From the NCBI RefSeq assembly GCF_000255555.1, contig NZ_AGRW01000051.1, positions 1 to 64,000 of the forward strand: a DNA stretch of 64,000 nucleotides, read 5' to 3'. This DNA comes from Treponema saccharophilum DSM 2985. GTDB taxonomy: Bacteria > Spirochaetota > Spirochaetia > Treponematales > Treponemataceae. Position 1 is the stretch's first letter, and every line of letters begins with the position of its first letter. The notes under the pieces were generated by a model, which was not told the origin of the DNA, did not search any database, and worked only from the letters and a program-made list of their open reading frames with translations. Made by a program: the position numbers and the translations under genes. Below are positions 22,216 through 32,621 of this stretch, in pieces.

Positions 22216-22448
22216 AGCTGCCAGACATACTTCAGAATTGCGAAAACGAATCGAATCAATCTGACCTCAAGGATGGGGTCGACTATCATTTCACGGAGGA
22301 GGAGATTAAGTCGCTCGCAAAATTCATAAGGCGGAACCAGGACAGTCTCCCTGACGAGCTTTCCGCGTTCCGGAACCTTGTCGAATCGAGAATCTACAAT
22401 TCAATGTCGATTCAGGAAGTGAAGCGGTTTTATTCGCAGCTGCAATGA
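22212..22448 (+). CDS. Conserved small acidic protein, 78 aa, unknown
   Basis: Start overlaps the previous stop and the end overlaps the mltG start (ATGA again), so it is coupled on both sides. The sequence is helical and polar (YHFTEEEIKSLAKFIRRNQDSLPDELSAFRNLVESRIYNSMSI shows E/K heptads). I do not recognise it; the tight spacing is the main evidence that it is real. Confidence 0.8.
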   Translation: MKLPDILQNCENESNQSDLKDGVDYHFTEEEIKSLAKFIRRNQDSLPDELSAFRNLVESRIYNSMSIQEVKRFYSQLQ

Positions 22449-23536
22449 AAGAGAAGAAAACGAAGAAGCCTTCAAAAAAATCCGGGCGGAAAATGTCCGT
22501 CCTTTCGAAAATCGCGCTTTTTCTCGTGTGTTTTGCCGTGCTGTCCACGGCTGCATGTGTTTCCGTCGTGCGCTATCTCATAACGCCCGTCGACCCAGGT
22601 TCCGTAGTCACGCAGAATTTCGTGACGATTCCGAGCGGGATGAGCGTGCGCGCAATCGGCGCGAAGCTTGAGGAGGAGCGGCTCATCCGCTCTGCCGACC
22701 TTTTCTATTTGATAGTCCGCTTCCCGAGAATACTGCTGAGGCGGAATTCCGCGGTCGTGATAAAGCACGGCGTCTTCGACATCACCCCGTCGATGTCCCT
22801 CCTCGAAATAATCACGGCGCTCGCCGACGACAAGCAGGCGTACATAAAGACGTCGATTCCCGAGGGGCTGACGACGAGCAAAATCGCGCGGATTCTGGAC
22901 GAAAGCAAGGTCTGCCCGTTCGGCGAATTCATGGAAAGCGCGAAGAGCCGGAAAACACTCGAAAAAATCGCATCTTTTGGAGTCGAGGCGGCGAGCTGCG
23001 AGGGATTTCTTTTTCCCGACACGTATTTTTTCTACCCGAGCATGAGCGCGGACGAGGTGATTTCGATTATGGTCGAGAATTTTTTCGCGAACATTAAGAA
23101 AGCTGGGTTCGATTCAATCTCCTACGACAAGCTGATTCTCGCGTCGATTGTCGAGCGTGAATACCGCGTCGACGATGAGGCGCCCCTTATCGCGAGCGTG
23201 TTCTCTAACAGGATTGAGACGGGCGTCGGGCTTTATTCGTGCGCGACAATCGAATATATCATCACGGAAATTCAGGGGAAGCCGCATCCGGACGTCATCA
23301 CGTATGACGACCTCAAGATAAACAGCCCGTACAATACGTACCGGTGGAAGTCCCTTCCGCCCACCCCGATTTCGAATCCGGGGATGGTCGCGATAAAGGC
23401 GGCGATGAATCCTCCGAAGACGGATTACTTCTATTTTACTCTCACCGATTCGGCGGCGGGTTCCCATACTTTCTCGACTTCGTTCAAGTCGCATATAAAG
23501 GCAGGGATGGAGTTCAAGACGAAGAAGGCAAACTGA
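22445..23536 (+). CDS. mltG: Endolytic murein transglycosylase MltG (YceG-like), 363 aa
   Basis: MltG cleaves newly made glycan strands near the membrane and sets strand length. After a basic tail, residues 22-44 form a transmembrane helix (IALFLVCFAVLSTAACVSVVRYL). The LysM-like part (VTIPSGMSVRAIGAKLEEERLI) and the YceG core follow: TSIPEGLTTSKIARIL, the catalytic Glu in LASIVEREYRVDDEAPLIASVFSNRI, and SPYNTYRWKSLPPTPISNPG. Length is normal. It is directly followed by dnaG with 1 base between. Confidence 0.95.
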   Translation: MKEKKTKKPSKKSGRKMSVLSKIALFLVCFAVLSTAACVSVVRYLITPVDPGSVVTQNFVTIPSGMSVRAIGAKLEEERLIRSADLFYLIVRFPRILLRRNSAVVIKHGVFDITPSMSLLEIITALADDKQAYIKTSIPEGLTTSKIARILDESKVCPFGEFMESAKSRKTLEKIASFGVEAASCEGFLFPDTYFFYPSMSADEVISIMVENFFANIKKAGFDSISYDKLILASIVEREYRVDDEAPLIASVFSNRIETGVGLYSCATIEYIITEIQGKPHPDVITYDDLKINSPYNTYRWKSLPPTPISNPGMVAIKAAMNPPKTDYFYFTLTDSAAGSHTFSTSFKSHIKAGMEFKTKKAN

Positions 23537-23537
23537 C

Positions 23538-25349
23538 ATGCCGGGAAAAATAACGCGCGACTCCATCGATGCCGTCAGGATGAGGTCGGACATCCTCGCC
23601 GTCGTCGGTGAATACGTCCAGCTTGAGCGACGGGGAAGCTTGTGGTGGGGATGCTGCCCGTTCCACAACGAGAAGACTCCCTCTTTCTGCGTCACGCCTG
23701 ACAGGGGAATTTACCATTGCTTCGGATGCAAAAAACACGGGAACGTTATTTCGTTCGTAGAGGAGATGGAAGGAATTCCGTTTCCGGAGGCTGTTGACCG
23801 ACTCGCGAAACAGTTCAGCGTCGAGCTGAAATACGAGGAAGGCACGTTCGTTCCCGACGAGGGGGCGAACCTCAACAAGAAGTACATCGAGCTTTACACG
23901 CGCGTCGCGGGAACGTTCCATTATATGCTGACGAACACGGAGGCGGGGAAGTTCGCGCTCGACTATATAAAGGGGCGCGGGATTTCGGATGAGATAATCG
24001 AGCGGTTCAATTTGGGCTATTCGCCTGGGGACAGGTATTACTTGCGGAAATTCCTCCGCTCGAAGAATTTCAGCGACGAATTCCTCGACGGCTCGGGCCT
24101 TTTCAGCAGGAACTACAAGAACATCGCGTTTTTTTCCGACCGGCTGATGTTCCCCATCACCGACAAGAACGGGAACGTCGTCGCGTTCGGGGGACGGTTT
24201 CTGCGCGGGAACATGGAGCACACGGGAAAGTACATGAATTCCACCGACCTTCCGTGGTACCAGAAAGGCGAAATCCTCTATGGTTTCAGTTTCGCGCGGC
24301 AGGCGATACGGCAGAAGCGCAAGGTCATTTTCTGCGAGGGATATATGGACTGCATAGCGTACCATCAGTGCGGTGTCGATTATGCGGTCGCGCCTTTGGG
24401 GACGGCGCTGACTGAATCGCAGATTCGGCTCGTGAAGAATATCGTCGACGAGGTGATTCTGTCGTTCGATTCGGACGGGGCAGGGCAGGCGGCGACGAAA
24501 CGGGCAATCCTCATGTGCCGCTCGCAGGGAATCCCCACGCGCGTCGTCCATCTCAACGGGGGAAAAGACCCCGCGGAAATAATGATACTTTTTGGCAAGG
24601 AGCATTTGACGGAGGCTGTCGAGTCTTCTATATTCGATTTCGAGCACCTTGTGATGACGCTCAAGCAGTCGTATCCGGTCGATACGCCGGAAGGGAAGGC
24701 GAGGATAGCGAAGGAGCTTTTCGATTATGTCGATGCGCTCCAGTCAGATATACAGAAAGAGTCGACGTTGGGAAAGATTGCGGTCGCAATCGGGCTTTCC
24801 ACGGAGGCTGTGAGCAGGGATTTTTACAATCGTTCCGAGCTTAACAACAGGCTTGCATCGTACTCTGCGTTGAGGAGACAGAACGAAAAAGGAGAGCATC
24901 CGGACGGAGCGGCGCAGGTCAAGCCGGACGCCGAGCTGAGGACGCTTCTCGCTGTCATCGCAGACATGAATCTGTTCGAGACGATGAAGGCAGAGCTTGG
25001 CGAGGACGATTTCGAAAATCCGCTTGCCCGGAGATTGTTCACCGCGCTGAAGGAATGTCACGAGGAGGGTGACGTTTCGCTCGATGCGGTCGAAAGCCGG
25101 TGCCAGAACGATGTTATTTCCAATCTCGTGGAGGAATCCGTGATGAGCGGGGAATACTCGATGAACACCGAGCAGTCGGTAAAAGATGGGATACGGATGA
25201 TGAAACGGAAAACGCTCATGAGGCGGCGGCAGCGGCTTCAGGACAGGCTTTCCGAGATTCAGTCGTCGGCCCATGACGGCGAGGAGCTTGTCACGCTCTT
25301 CGAGGAAATCATGGCGGTGGACAAAATGCTCCGCGACAATTCATTTTGA
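23538..25349 (+). CDS. dnaG: DNA primase DnaG, 603 aa
   Basis: DnaG makes RNA primers at replication forks. The CHC2 zinc finger C40-x2-H43-x17-C61-x2-C64 is at the N-terminus ([12 protein letters not shown] ... HCFGCKKHG). EGRxx-like [15 protein letters not shown] starts the Toprim domain and [12 protein letters not shown] gives its DxD. The C-terminal part (residues ~430-600) is the helicase-binding region and is ordinary in length. The usual order dnaG-rpoD of the macromolecular synthesis operon is kept; mltG takes the place of rpsU. Confidence 0.97.
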   Translation: MPGKITRDSIDAVRMRSDILAVVGEYVQLERRGSLWWGCCPFHNEKTPSFCVTPDRGIYHCFGCKKHGNVISFVEEMEGIPFPEAVDRLAKQFSVELKYEEGTFVPDEGANLNKKYIELYTRVAGTFHYMLTNTEAGKFALDYIKGRGISDEIIERFNLGYSPGDRYYLRKFLRSKNFSDEFLDGSGLFSRNYKNIAFFSDRLMFPITDKNGNVVAFGGRFLRGNMEHTGKYMNSTDLPWYQKGEILYGFSFARQAIRQKRKVIFCEGYMDCIAYHQCGVDYAVAPLGTALTESQIRLVKNIVDEVILSFDSDGAGQAATKRAILMCRSQGIPTRVVHLNGGKDPAEIMILFGKEHLTEAVESSIFDFEHLVMTLKQSYPVDTPEGKARIAKELFDYVDALQSDIQKESTLGKIAVAIGLSTEAVSRDFYNRSELNNRLASYSALRRQNEKGEHPDGAAQVKPDAELRTLLAVIADMNLFETMKAELGEDDFENPLARRLFTALKECHEEGDVSLDAVESRCQNDVISNLVEESVMSGEYSMNTEQSVKDGIRMMKRKTLMRRRQRLQDRLSEIQSSAHDGEELVTLFEEIMAVDKMLRDNSF

Positions 25350-25369
25350 AAACTATTGAGAGGAAAGAT

Positions 25370-27241
25370 ATGGCTAACGAAAACGAAACGAAGATTCCGC
25401 CCGCAATCGCGAAACTGCTCGCATATGCGAAGGGGAAGCAGGTCATCACGTTCGACGAAATCAACGAGGTTCTCGGCCCCGATTTCACGAATCCGGAAAA
25501 CGAGGAAACCGAATCGAAGAACGGCAACATGGACGATGTTCTCCGCATCCTGGCCGAGAACAAAATTCAGGTTATCGAGGAAGGCATCGATGATTTGAGC
25601 AGCCAGGAAGCCGAGATGGAGGAAGAGGACGAGGAAGAGGGAATCCTCGACGACGATGACGGCGAGGACGACGGTCAGAAGGACGGCTCGCAGGGCGAGG
25701 ACGTTGCCAGCGCTATTGACGACTTTGACTCGCACAAGCTCGTCAACAGCGACAAGGAATCGAGCGTTGACGACCCGATCCGCCTTTATCTCCGCGAAAT
25801 AGGAAAGGAAAAGCTCCTCACCGCCGAGCAGGAAGTCAAATATTCCAAGGAAATGGAAGACGGGGAGAACATCATAAAGGACGTCATAAAGCAGGCGGGA
25901 ATGATGGTTCCCGAATTCTTCGAGATTTCGCAGAAGGCGTTCAAGAAAATCGACCCGCACGAGCCGGGAAAGCCGAGGAAGGAAATCAACGAGGCGCAGG
26001 CGGAGAAGCGCAGGCTCAAGACGTGCTACGGTGAATTCGTGAAACCGGTCAAAGAGGACATGAAGAAATACATGGCGCTCAAGAAGCAGCTGTTCAAAAT
26101 CGAGCAGTCAAGCTCCATCTTCAGCGACCCGCAGCTCGTGGAGCTCCGCGCGAAAATTCAGCCGGCACTGCAGCAGATTGACATCCAGACGGAGGAAATC
26201 GAGCTTTTCAGCACGAAATTCAGCGAGGCGACGCGGAAAATCGACGATTTCTACAACACGCAGGAAAAGAAGATGAAGGAGCTCCGCGTGACGAATGCCG
26301 CCGAGCTCAGAAGCCTCGGGCGCAGGCTCGCAATCCACTCGGAGGCGGAGAAGCTTGAGATTGAGCTGGGGATGAGGAGCGACGAAATCCGCGACGTCTA
26401 CACGCAGATTCAGAAAATCGACCGCGAGCTCCGCCGCATGGAGTACGAATTCGAGAACAGCGTCGAGGAAATCCTCACGATGGCGGGAAAAATCGAGCAG
26501 GGAAGGAAAAAGCTTGAGAAGGCGAAGAACCACCTCATCAACGCGAACCTCCGCCTTGTCGTTTCCATCGCAAAAAAATACACGAACCGCGGCCTCCAGT
26601 TCTTCGACCTCGTGCAGGAAGGAAACATCGGTCTCATAAAGGCGGTCGAGAAATTCGAGTACCGGAAGGGATACAAATTTTCGACATACGCGACATGGTG
26701 GATTCGCCAAGCGATTACGCGCTCTATTTCCGACCAGGCGCGCACAATCCGCGTTCCTGTCCACATGATTGAGCAGATTAACAAAGTCGTCCGCGAAAGC
26801 CGCCAGCTCATGCAGAAGCTCGGGCGCGAGCCGACCGACGAGGAAATCGCGCAGCAGCTCGGATGGCCGGCAAGCCGCGTCAAGCAGGTCAAGAACGTCG
26901 CGCGCGAGCCGATTTCCCTTGAGACGCCGATTGGAGAGGAGGAGGACAGCCAGCTCGGCGACTTCATCGAGGACAAGGACGTGGAGAATCCGGCGAACAA
27001 GACGGCGTACACAATCCTTCAGGAGCAGATTCGCTCCGTTCTCGACACGCTCCCGCAGCGCGAGCAGGAGGTTCTCAAGATGAGGTTCGGGCTTGACGAC
27101 GGGTATTCGCTCACGCTTGAGGAAGTCGGCTTGTACTTCAACGTCACCCGCGAGAGAATCCGCCAGATTGAGGCGAAGGCATTGAGACGGCTCCGCCATC
27201 CGCGCCGTTCCAACGGTCTCCGCGATTTTGTCGAGACATGA
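25370..27241 (+). CDS. rpoD: Primary sigma factor RpoD (sigma-70), 623 aa
   Basis: The start is ATG 25370 after AGAGGAAAG; upstream in-frame codons overlap dnaG. Region 1.1 is acidic (a long run of D/E, residues ~80-115). The non-conserved region before region 2 is helical. Regions 2-4 are classical: [74 protein letters not shown], then [14 protein letters not shown] and the region-4 helix-turn-helix [18 protein letters not shown]. It is the standard against which the sigma-like protein at 3,343 should be compared. Confidence 0.97.
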   Translation: MANENETKIPPAIAKLLAYAKGKQVITFDEINEVLGPDFTNPENEETESKNGNMDDVLRILAENKIQVIEEGIDDLSSQEAEMEEEDEEEGILDDDDGEDDGQKDGSQGEDVASAIDDFDSHKLVNSDKESSVDDPIRLYLREIGKEKLLTAEQEVKYSKEMEDGENIIKDVIKQAGMMVPEFFEISQKAFKKIDPHEPGKPRKEINEAQAEKRRLKTCYGEFVKPVKEDMKKYMALKKQLFKIEQSSSIFSDPQLVELRAKIQPALQQIDIQTEEIELFSTKFSEATRKIDDFYNTQEKKMKELRVTNAAELRSLGRRLAIHSEAEKLEIELGMRSDEIRDVYTQIQKIDRELRRMEYEFENSVEEILTMAGKIEQGRKKLEKAKNHLINANLRLVVSIAKKYTNRGLQFFDLVQEGNIGLIKAVEKFEYRKGYKFSTYATWWIRQAITRSISDQARTIRVPVHMIEQINKVVRESRQLMQKLGREPTDEEIAQQLGWPASRVKQVKNVAREPISLETPIGEEEDSQLGDFIEDKDVENPANKTAYTILQEQIRSVLDTLPQREQEVLKMRFGLDDGYSLTLEEVGLYFNVTRERIRQIEAKALRRLRHPRRSNGLRDFVET

Positions 27242-27265
27242 TTCCCTCTTTTGATTGAACCGTAT

Positions 27266-27297
27266 TGCCCGGAAGTCTTTCCGGGCATTTTTTTGCC
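27266..27297 (+). terminator. Terminator after rpoD
   Basis: TGCCCGGAA pairs with TTTCCGGGCA and is followed by seven T, 24 bases after the rpoD stop. Confidence 0.9.
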
Positions 27298-27311
27298 CTG
27301 TTCGCGGAATA

Positions 27312-27346
27312 GCGGATGCTGAAAAACGCGTTCGGCATGACAAAAT
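27312..27346. repeat. Short palindrome, GATGCTGAA...TTCGGCATGAC
   Basis: A 9-bp imperfect stem (ATGCTGAA with TTCGGCAT, one G-T pair) of the same style as the inner part of the hairpin at 17,519. It probably belongs to a dispersed intergenic palindrome family. Confidence 0.4.
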
Positions 27347-27453
27347 TTTTAAATAGAGCGGAAATAACCTAAGACGCAACAAAACTTTTCACCTCTTCGC
27401 GTGGTAGTCTATAAAAAGATAAAAATACTCGTCTTACATGCAAGAGGTTTTGT

Positions 27454-30400
27454 ATGAAAAAAATGCTTCAAAAAGTTTTTGGTGCGGTTTTTGCCATCTC
27501 GGCAGTTGCTGCGTTATCAGCCCAAAACCGTAAAATCGACGTGTGGGATTTTGGCGGCGTTCCAGAAAGCGGAGCGGTGAACCACATCTCACAGACCGAC
27601 ATTGACAACACGGCTCTCCTCGGCACTGGAGGAAAGTACGACAGCGCGGGAGACATTTCCTACGGCGACCTTACGCTGACCGTCGTGGCAAACGACCGAG
27701 CCTACTACGGAACGGAGTCGAATCCGGGAAAAAAGAATTACGGAACGCAGGGCTACGCCTCGTACACATTTGATGACGGCTACACCTCAAACGGAATTTA
27801 CTACTGCAACGGTAGCGGCGGAGACAACAGGCGATGCCTTACGCTCAAAAACGTCCGCGCAGGCGATATCGTAACGTTCTACGCACGGCTCTCTGCCGCC
27901 GCAGACACAACGATTCACTTTTCAACAGTCGGAGAGGACGGCAAAGTTACAACCGTTCAGGACGAAACTGCCCCAATCAAAGCTGAATCGCAAATCTATT
28001 CGTACATTGCACTGACATCCGGCACTTACAGAATCTGGACGGACAAAAAAGCCGGAAAACCTGTTTTTTACAGAGTCGTAAGAAAACCAGCTGTCGAAGT
28101 GACCGGCTCGCTTTCAAATCTCAACGGAAAAGGCTCGCTCAAATTCGTTGTAAAAGGCACGAATCAGGAACTGAATGCGCAAGTCGCAGGAAACAGCTAC
28201 AAAGCAAGCCTTCCTGCCGGAAAAACATTCACGGCAGTTCTTTCAGGCGTTCCTGGCTACGGAATCAATCCTGACACAAGAATCCTTGACCTCTCAAAAG
28301 TTGCCCCGGGAATCTCTCACACGGCAAACCTCGTCGTAGCGGAAGCAATTCTCTACAAGGCAAGCGGAAAACTCGCAGGAATCGATTCAAAATACGACAC
28401 TTCAAAATTAAAGCTCGTTATGAATCCACCAAAAGGCAGCGTTTACCAGCCGGTTGAAGCAAAACTTTCGGGCGGAAACGGAACTTTTGACTACGAAGCA
28501 AAACTTGAACCGATGGTGCGCTACACGGCAAGCCTTGAAGGAGCAAATGACTACGAAATCACGAAGGGTGGCTCTTTTGAGCTTTCAAAGGATTTTTCTG
28601 AAAACATCGAAGTTTCCATCAAAAAAACTTACACTGTAAACGGAAAATTCTTTGGAGAAACAAAGCCACTTCCAAAATCACTTTCATTCAAAAATCTTGA
28701 TGACGGCTACGTTTACAGCGGAAAAATCAGCAAGGATTCATATTCGGTAAATCTCCGCGACGGTCAGTACGAAGTTCTTGCGGAGACGGAAAACACAAAA
28801 ACCGTAAATCACGTTGTAATTTCTGGAAGCGCACTTTCAAAAGACATCAAAATGTCGTTCAAGATTGCACCGGAAACAAAAATCAAGCTCAAAAAAGACC
28901 TGAAAGTCGGTCCAAAAGCAAAATACAAAACGGTGAACGCGGCTCTCAGAGCGGCAAAGGCAATGAACCCGCAGTCCGAGAAAGACCGAATCACGATTCA
29001 CATTGCACCGGGAACTTACCGCGAGCAGGTTATCGTAAACGTTCCTTACGTGACCTTAAAAAACGACACGCCTTCAAAAGAAGTTAAGCTCACCTGGTAC
29101 TACGGAATCGGCTACATGTACTACTCGGCCGACGAAAAAGGCTGGTACGACGAAGATTTGGCTTACGACAAATTCGCAAAGCATCCTGTGGCAAAATGGG
29201 GCGGCGCAACTTACGTTCAGCCAAGCGCAACGGCATTCCGCGCCGAAGGAATCACGTTTGAAACCTCGTTCAACAAATACATTACGGACGAAGAACTTGA
29301 TGACGGCGTAAAATCCGACGGAAGCGTTCCTGAGCGAAAAATCAACTCGGACGTCCGCTCAAAACCACTTACGGAGCGGGCTGCGGCAATCTTAATTGAG
29401 GCATGCAGAACTGAATTCGTAAACTGCAAATTCTTGGGAAGCCAGGACACACTTTACACGGGATACAATTCGGAAGCGCAAAAATCAGAGGACAATCCGT
29501 ACAAAAACGAAGTTCTCCGAAGCTACTTCAGGAACTGTTTTATTGAAGGAAACACGGATTTTATTTTTGGCGACGGTGATGTTGTTTTTGAAGACTGCGA
29601 AATCAGTTTTGCGGGCTACACCACGGAAGGCGCGGCAGGCGGATATTTGACTGCTGCGCGCACAACAAGCAAAAAAGGATATCTTTTCTACAATTGTCTT
29701 TTGAGCGCAAACCAGAATTATTTCGTCGGACAAGGATATTTGGGTCGTCCGTGGGGAAAAGACGCACGCGTTGCGTTCGTAAACTCAACAATCGGAACAG
29801 CGAACATTTTTAGCGTTCAGGGCTGGACGCAAATGAGCGGAAACAAGCCGGAAAAAGCAAATTTCCGCGAATTCGGCACAATCGAAGACGGAGAAAAAGC
29901 GGACCTCGACTACCGCACGGAAGGCACAGTCCTTTCAAAAATCGACGGTTTTGAGCCAAAAGATTTCTTGGGCGACTGGTCACCTGCGTTCAGAGCATTG
30001 CCTAAAAAATCAGGAGAAGCCGCATTCGCCAAAAAGCCGAGCTTTACGACTGACGACGACATAAACACTCCGTACCCAGGCCACACAATCACGCTTCACT
30101 ACTCGCTTGGAAAAGCTGACGACGAAGATATTTCTTCTATTAAGTGGTACAGAATCAGCGGAAGCGAAGAAACTCTCATAAAAGAATCCAAGGGATTTGC
30201 GGACAAAACATATCTTTTGACGAAAGATGATTCAAATTCGTTCATCAAAGCGGTCGTAACGCCAAAACTCAGAAGCGGAAAAACAGGCGCTCCGGCAGAA
30301 GTAAAACTTGAAGCTCAAATAAAGGAAGGCTACGCAAGTCCGGCAAAAGCCGCCGCAGACAGACCACGCACGGCTGGCACCATAAACGTGTTCCTTGCAG

Positions 30401-31344
30401 GCGACTCAACAGTAACCGACTACAGCGCAAACGGAATCTGGATGGGCGGAAAAGTCCGCAGCGAAGGCTCATGGGGCGAATACATTCAGGCATTCTTCGG
30501 AAACTCTGTCGCAATACAGAACTACGCTCAGGGCGGACGCTCTTCACGAAACTTTATCAACGAAGGCTCCCTCCAAAAAATCCAGGAAAAAATCGGAAAA
30601 GGCGATTATCTTTTCATTCAGTTCGGGCACAACGACTGCCACAACGAAGCCGGCTACCTTGAAGACCGCTACGTTCCGCTGGGAAAAGCCGACTCAAACG
30701 GAATTTACCCCGTAACGGCCGGAAAGAAAATCAAGACTCCATCATCTTTGGTTTCAAAATACGGCGACGAATTCTACGGCTGGAAAGGCGGCACTTACAA
30801 ATGGTACTTAAAACAGTACGTTGACGTTGCAAAAAAAGCCGGTGCGATTCCGGTTCTCGTAACTCCGGTGAGCCGACTTTACTTTAACGCAGACGGAACA
30901 ATCCGTCCGCATCACGATTCTGGAGACAAATCCACAGAATCAATGGGCACGTTCCCGACCGAGAACAACGCGTATTGCGAAGCGGTAAAACAGCTTGCCG
31001 CCGAGGAAAAAGTTCTTTTAATCGACGGATTCGAGCTGACAAAAAAATTCTACGAGAACGCTTACAAATCGGCAGGAAGCGAAGAATATGCGCGAAAACT
31101 CATGTTCCCAGGCGACAGCACGCACAACAACAAGCTCGGAGGATTCATTCTTGCGGGTGAGTTCGCAAAAGAAATCAAGGCAAAGATTCCTTCGCTGGCA
31201 AAAAATCTCGTAAAACCGACAAAAGTCCTCGGAGAAAATGCCGACGGCGAAAATCAGTTTACGGTTGATTCAACAGGCAACTTTACTTGCAAGGAGGCGT
31301 ACTGGACGGCATACGAACAAAAAGTAATGAATTCGCTCAAATAG
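27454..31344 (+). CDS. Secreted pectinesterase/rhamnogalacturonan acetylesterase fusion, 1,296 aa
   Basis: A Sec signal peptide (KKMLQKVFGAVFAISAVAALSAQ) sends the protein out. Residues ~30-200 form a jelly-roll-like unit. Beta-rich linkers follow. From about residue 480 a CE8 pectin methylesterase is clear: GPKAKYKTVNAALRAAKAM, YREQVIVNVPYVTLKND, GSQDTLYTGY, NCFIEGNTDFIFGDGDVVFEDC and YLGRPWG (catalytic D-F-I-F-G and R). Near residue 975 a SGNH/CE12-type acetylesterase begins: FLAGDSTVTDYSAN, NYAQGGRSSRNFIN and FIQFGHNDCHNE; MFPGDSTHNNKLGG gives the last D-x-x-H block. One protein therefore strips methyl and acetyl groups from pectin and rhamnogalacturonan. Third-position GC is lower than in flanking genes, perhaps from transfer. 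Preceding bases 27,400-27,420 hold a TATAAA. Confidence 0.92.
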   Translation: MKKMLQKVFGAVFAISAVAALSAQNRKIDVWDFGGVPESGAVNHISQTDIDNTALLGTGGKYDSAGDISYGDLTLTVVANDRAYYGTESNPGKKNYGTQGYASYTFDDGYTSNGIYYCNGSGGDNRRCLTLKNVRAGDIVTFYARLSAAADTTIHFSTVGEDGKVTTVQDETAPIKAESQIYSYIALTSGTYRIWTDKKAGKPVFYRVVRKPAVEVTGSLSNLNGKGSLKFVVKGTNQELNAQVAGNSYKASLPAGKTFTAVLSGVPGYGINPDTRILDLSKVAPGISHTANLVVAEAILYKASGKLAGIDSKYDTSKLKLVMNPPKGSVYQPVEAKLSGGNGTFDYEAKLEPMVRYTASLEGANDYEITKGGSFELSKDFSENIEVSIKKTYTVNGKFFGETKPLPKSLSFKNLDDGYVYSGKISKDSYSVNLRDGQYEVLAETENTKTVNHVVISGSALSKDIKMSFKIAPETKIKLKKDLKVGPKAKYKTVNAALRAAKAMNPQSEKDRITIHIAPGTYREQVIVNVPYVTLKNDTPSKEVKLTWYYGIGYMYYSADEKGWYDEDLAYDKFAKHPVAKWGGATYVQPSATAFRAEGITFETSFNKYITDEELDDGVKSDGSVPERKINSDVRSKPLTERAAAILIEACRTEFVNCKFLGSQDTLYTGYNSEAQKSEDNPYKNEVLRSYFRNCFIEGNTDFIFGDGDVVFEDCEISFAGYTTEGAAGGYLTAARTTSKKGYLFYNCLLSANQNYFVGQGYLGRPWGKDARVAFVNSTIGTANIFSVQGWTQMSGNKPEKANFREFGTIEDGEKADLDYRTEGTVLSKIDGFEPKDFLGDWSPAFRALPKKSGEAAFAKKPSFTTDDDINTPYPGHTITLHYSLGKADDEDISSIKWYRISGSEETLIKESKGFADKTYLLTKDDSNSFIKAVVTPKLRSGKTGAPAEVKLEAQIKEGYASPAKAAADRPRTAGTINVFLAGDSTVTDYSANGIWMGGKVRSEGSWGEYIQAFFGNSVAIQNYAQGGRSSRNFINEGSLQKIQEKIGKGDYLFIQFGHNDCHNEAGYLEDRYVPLGKADSNGIYPVTAGKKIKTPSSLVSKYGDEFYGWKGGTYKWYLKQYVDVAKKAGAIPVLVTPVSRLYFNADGTIRPHHDSGDKSTESMGTFPTENNAYCEAVKQLAAEEKVLLIDGFELTKKFYENAYKSAGSEEYARKLMFPGDSTHNNKLGGFILAGEFAKEIKAKIPSLAKNLVKPTKVLGENADGENQFTVDSTGNFTCKEAYWTAYEQKVMNSLK

Positions 31345-31359
31345 CGAATAGGATTTTCT

Positions 31360-31407
31360 CGTCATCCCGAGCCCGTTCCGGCGAAATCCGCTCGGGATGA
31401 TGCGAGA
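31360..31407. repeat. Inverted repeat after the pectinase gene, CATCCCGAGC...GCTCGGGATG
   Basis: CGTCATCCCGAGC (31362-) pairs with GCTCGGGATGA (~31,391-31,402) with a loop that includes GTTCCGGCGAAATC. It can act as the terminator of the gene before it, although no T-run follows, and has the look of a common chromosomal palindrome. Confidence 0.55.
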
Positions 31408-31521
31408 GACAATGCTGCCCGCCGAAAATACGTGGCAGCATTGATTTTTTCTGTATAGCCATTTATTATTTTGCGTATGGCAGGATTTATACGATTTTAT
31501 CTTAATCGAACATTGAAAAAT

Positions 31522-31531
31522 GGGGGGGGGG
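31522..31531 (+). repeat. Ten-G homopolymer upstream of a surface lipoprotein gene
   Basis: A run of ten G ends at 31531, immediately before GTACC, 20 bases before the ATG of the LPP20-like gene. Nothing else in the window has such a tract. It is a candidate slipped-strand site for phase variation of the operon behind it. Confidence 0.7.
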
Positions 31532-31550
31532 TACCTCCCCAACCGCGGAT

Positions 31551-32600
31551 ATGACCGCGTTATCCTGCCGTAAACCTTCCTTATATATACTTCTTTTTCT
31601 TGTATCATTATTTCTCTCGGTGCCGCTCGGGGCGCAGGATGTTCCAGAGTGGGTTGTTCATTACCGCCGCGTCTATCCCGATTCCCAGTATATTGCCCAG
31701 CGTGGAGGAGGAGAGTCCGCGGAGGATGCCCGGAACGACGCGCTTTCCGCGCTCGCCCGATACGTGAATCTGCGCGTCGAGTCCAGCGTAAAAACGGCGC
31801 GAAGCACGGAAATTCAGTCATTAAGTTCGGGAGATGCTTCCGTCGCCGTTTCTTATGAGAAGAGCGAGACTTCGCAGGAGACGACCGTGACAAGCGACAT
31901 CGAGCTGCCCGGCGTCGAAATGACTGAGCCGTATTACTACGAGGCGGCCGGAAGCTGGTACTGCGTCGCATATCTGAACCGCGCCCGCGCCTATCTGCAC
32001 CTCCAGCCGGAGATTGAGGACGCGCAGTCTGTTTTCATGTCTTTTATTGGGCGCGCAAAAAAAGAGAAGGACGCCGCGCTCCGCCGTTCGCTCTACAAAA
32101 AAGCGTGGGATGCCGGCGGAGATTTTCTTTCGAAGCTTGCCTTTGCGCGTCTGCTTTCCGATTCTGCCGACGAGGATTTTGCCGAAGGCCGGGAAACGCT
32201 TTTTGGGATTCCCGCCCTTATGAATGGGGAGGCGGAAAAACTCGCGGTTGCGATTTTCGTTGACGGCGACATCCGGAACATCATATCAGGTGCTGTCGGG
32301 GAAGCTTTCTCCGCGGCGGGGTTTCTCGTCACGTCGGACGGCGGAGAAAACTACGAGGCGCATGTTTCGGTGAGCGCGAATCCCGTCGGGGAGCGTCCTC
32401 TTGCTGTTTTTCCATCCGTCACCGTTGAGCTTCGTGCGGCTGACGGGAAACACGTCTTTTCGTATCAGGACAAAATCAGCCAGGAAACAATCTCGTACAC
32501 GCTTGAGAAGGCGAAGCAAAAATCGTATCCGCTCCTTGCCGGAATCATCAAAGAGAATCTTTCCGCCGCGCTTTCTGAAAAGTTCGGCGGAAGCAAATAA
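31551..32600 (+). CDS. LPP20-like surface protein, 349 aa
   Basis: The N-terminus PSLYILLFLVSLFLSVPLGAQ is a signal peptide. VPEWVVHYRRVYPDSQYIAQRGGGESAEDARNDALSALARYVNLRVESS is the LPP20 domain signature (W-V, Y-P-x-x-x-Y-I-A, G-x-G-x-S-x-x-x-A-x-x-x-A). The remaining 230 residues are a mixed helical/beta domain ending LEKAKQKSYPLLAGIIKENL. No strong ribosome site precedes ATG 31551; other starts are possible. It is first of four genes (31,551-38,031) that encode secreted or lipoprotein components, apparently one operon behind the ten-G tract. Confidence 0.75.
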   Translation: MTALSCRKPSLYILLFLVSLFLSVPLGAQDVPEWVVHYRRVYPDSQYIAQRGGGESAEDARNDALSALARYVNLRVESSVKTARSTEIQSLSSGDASVAVSYEKSETSQETTVTSDIELPGVEMTEPYYYEAAGSWYCVAYLNRARAYLHLQPEIEDAQSVFMSFIGRAKKEKDAALRRSLYKKAWDAGGDFLSKLAFARLLSDSADEDFAEGRETLFGIPALMNGEAEKLAVAIFVDGDIRNIISGAVGEAFSAAGFLVTSDGGENYEAHVSVSANPVGERPLAVFPSVTVELRAADGKHVFSYQDKISQETISYTLEKAKQKSYPLLAGIIKENLSAALSEKFGGSK

Positions 32601-32621
32601 ACGTATTTTGGAGGAATCAAA

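Noticed and set aside
26108-27382. 424-aa frame on the minus strand
   Set aside because: Shadow of rpoD extending over its terminator.
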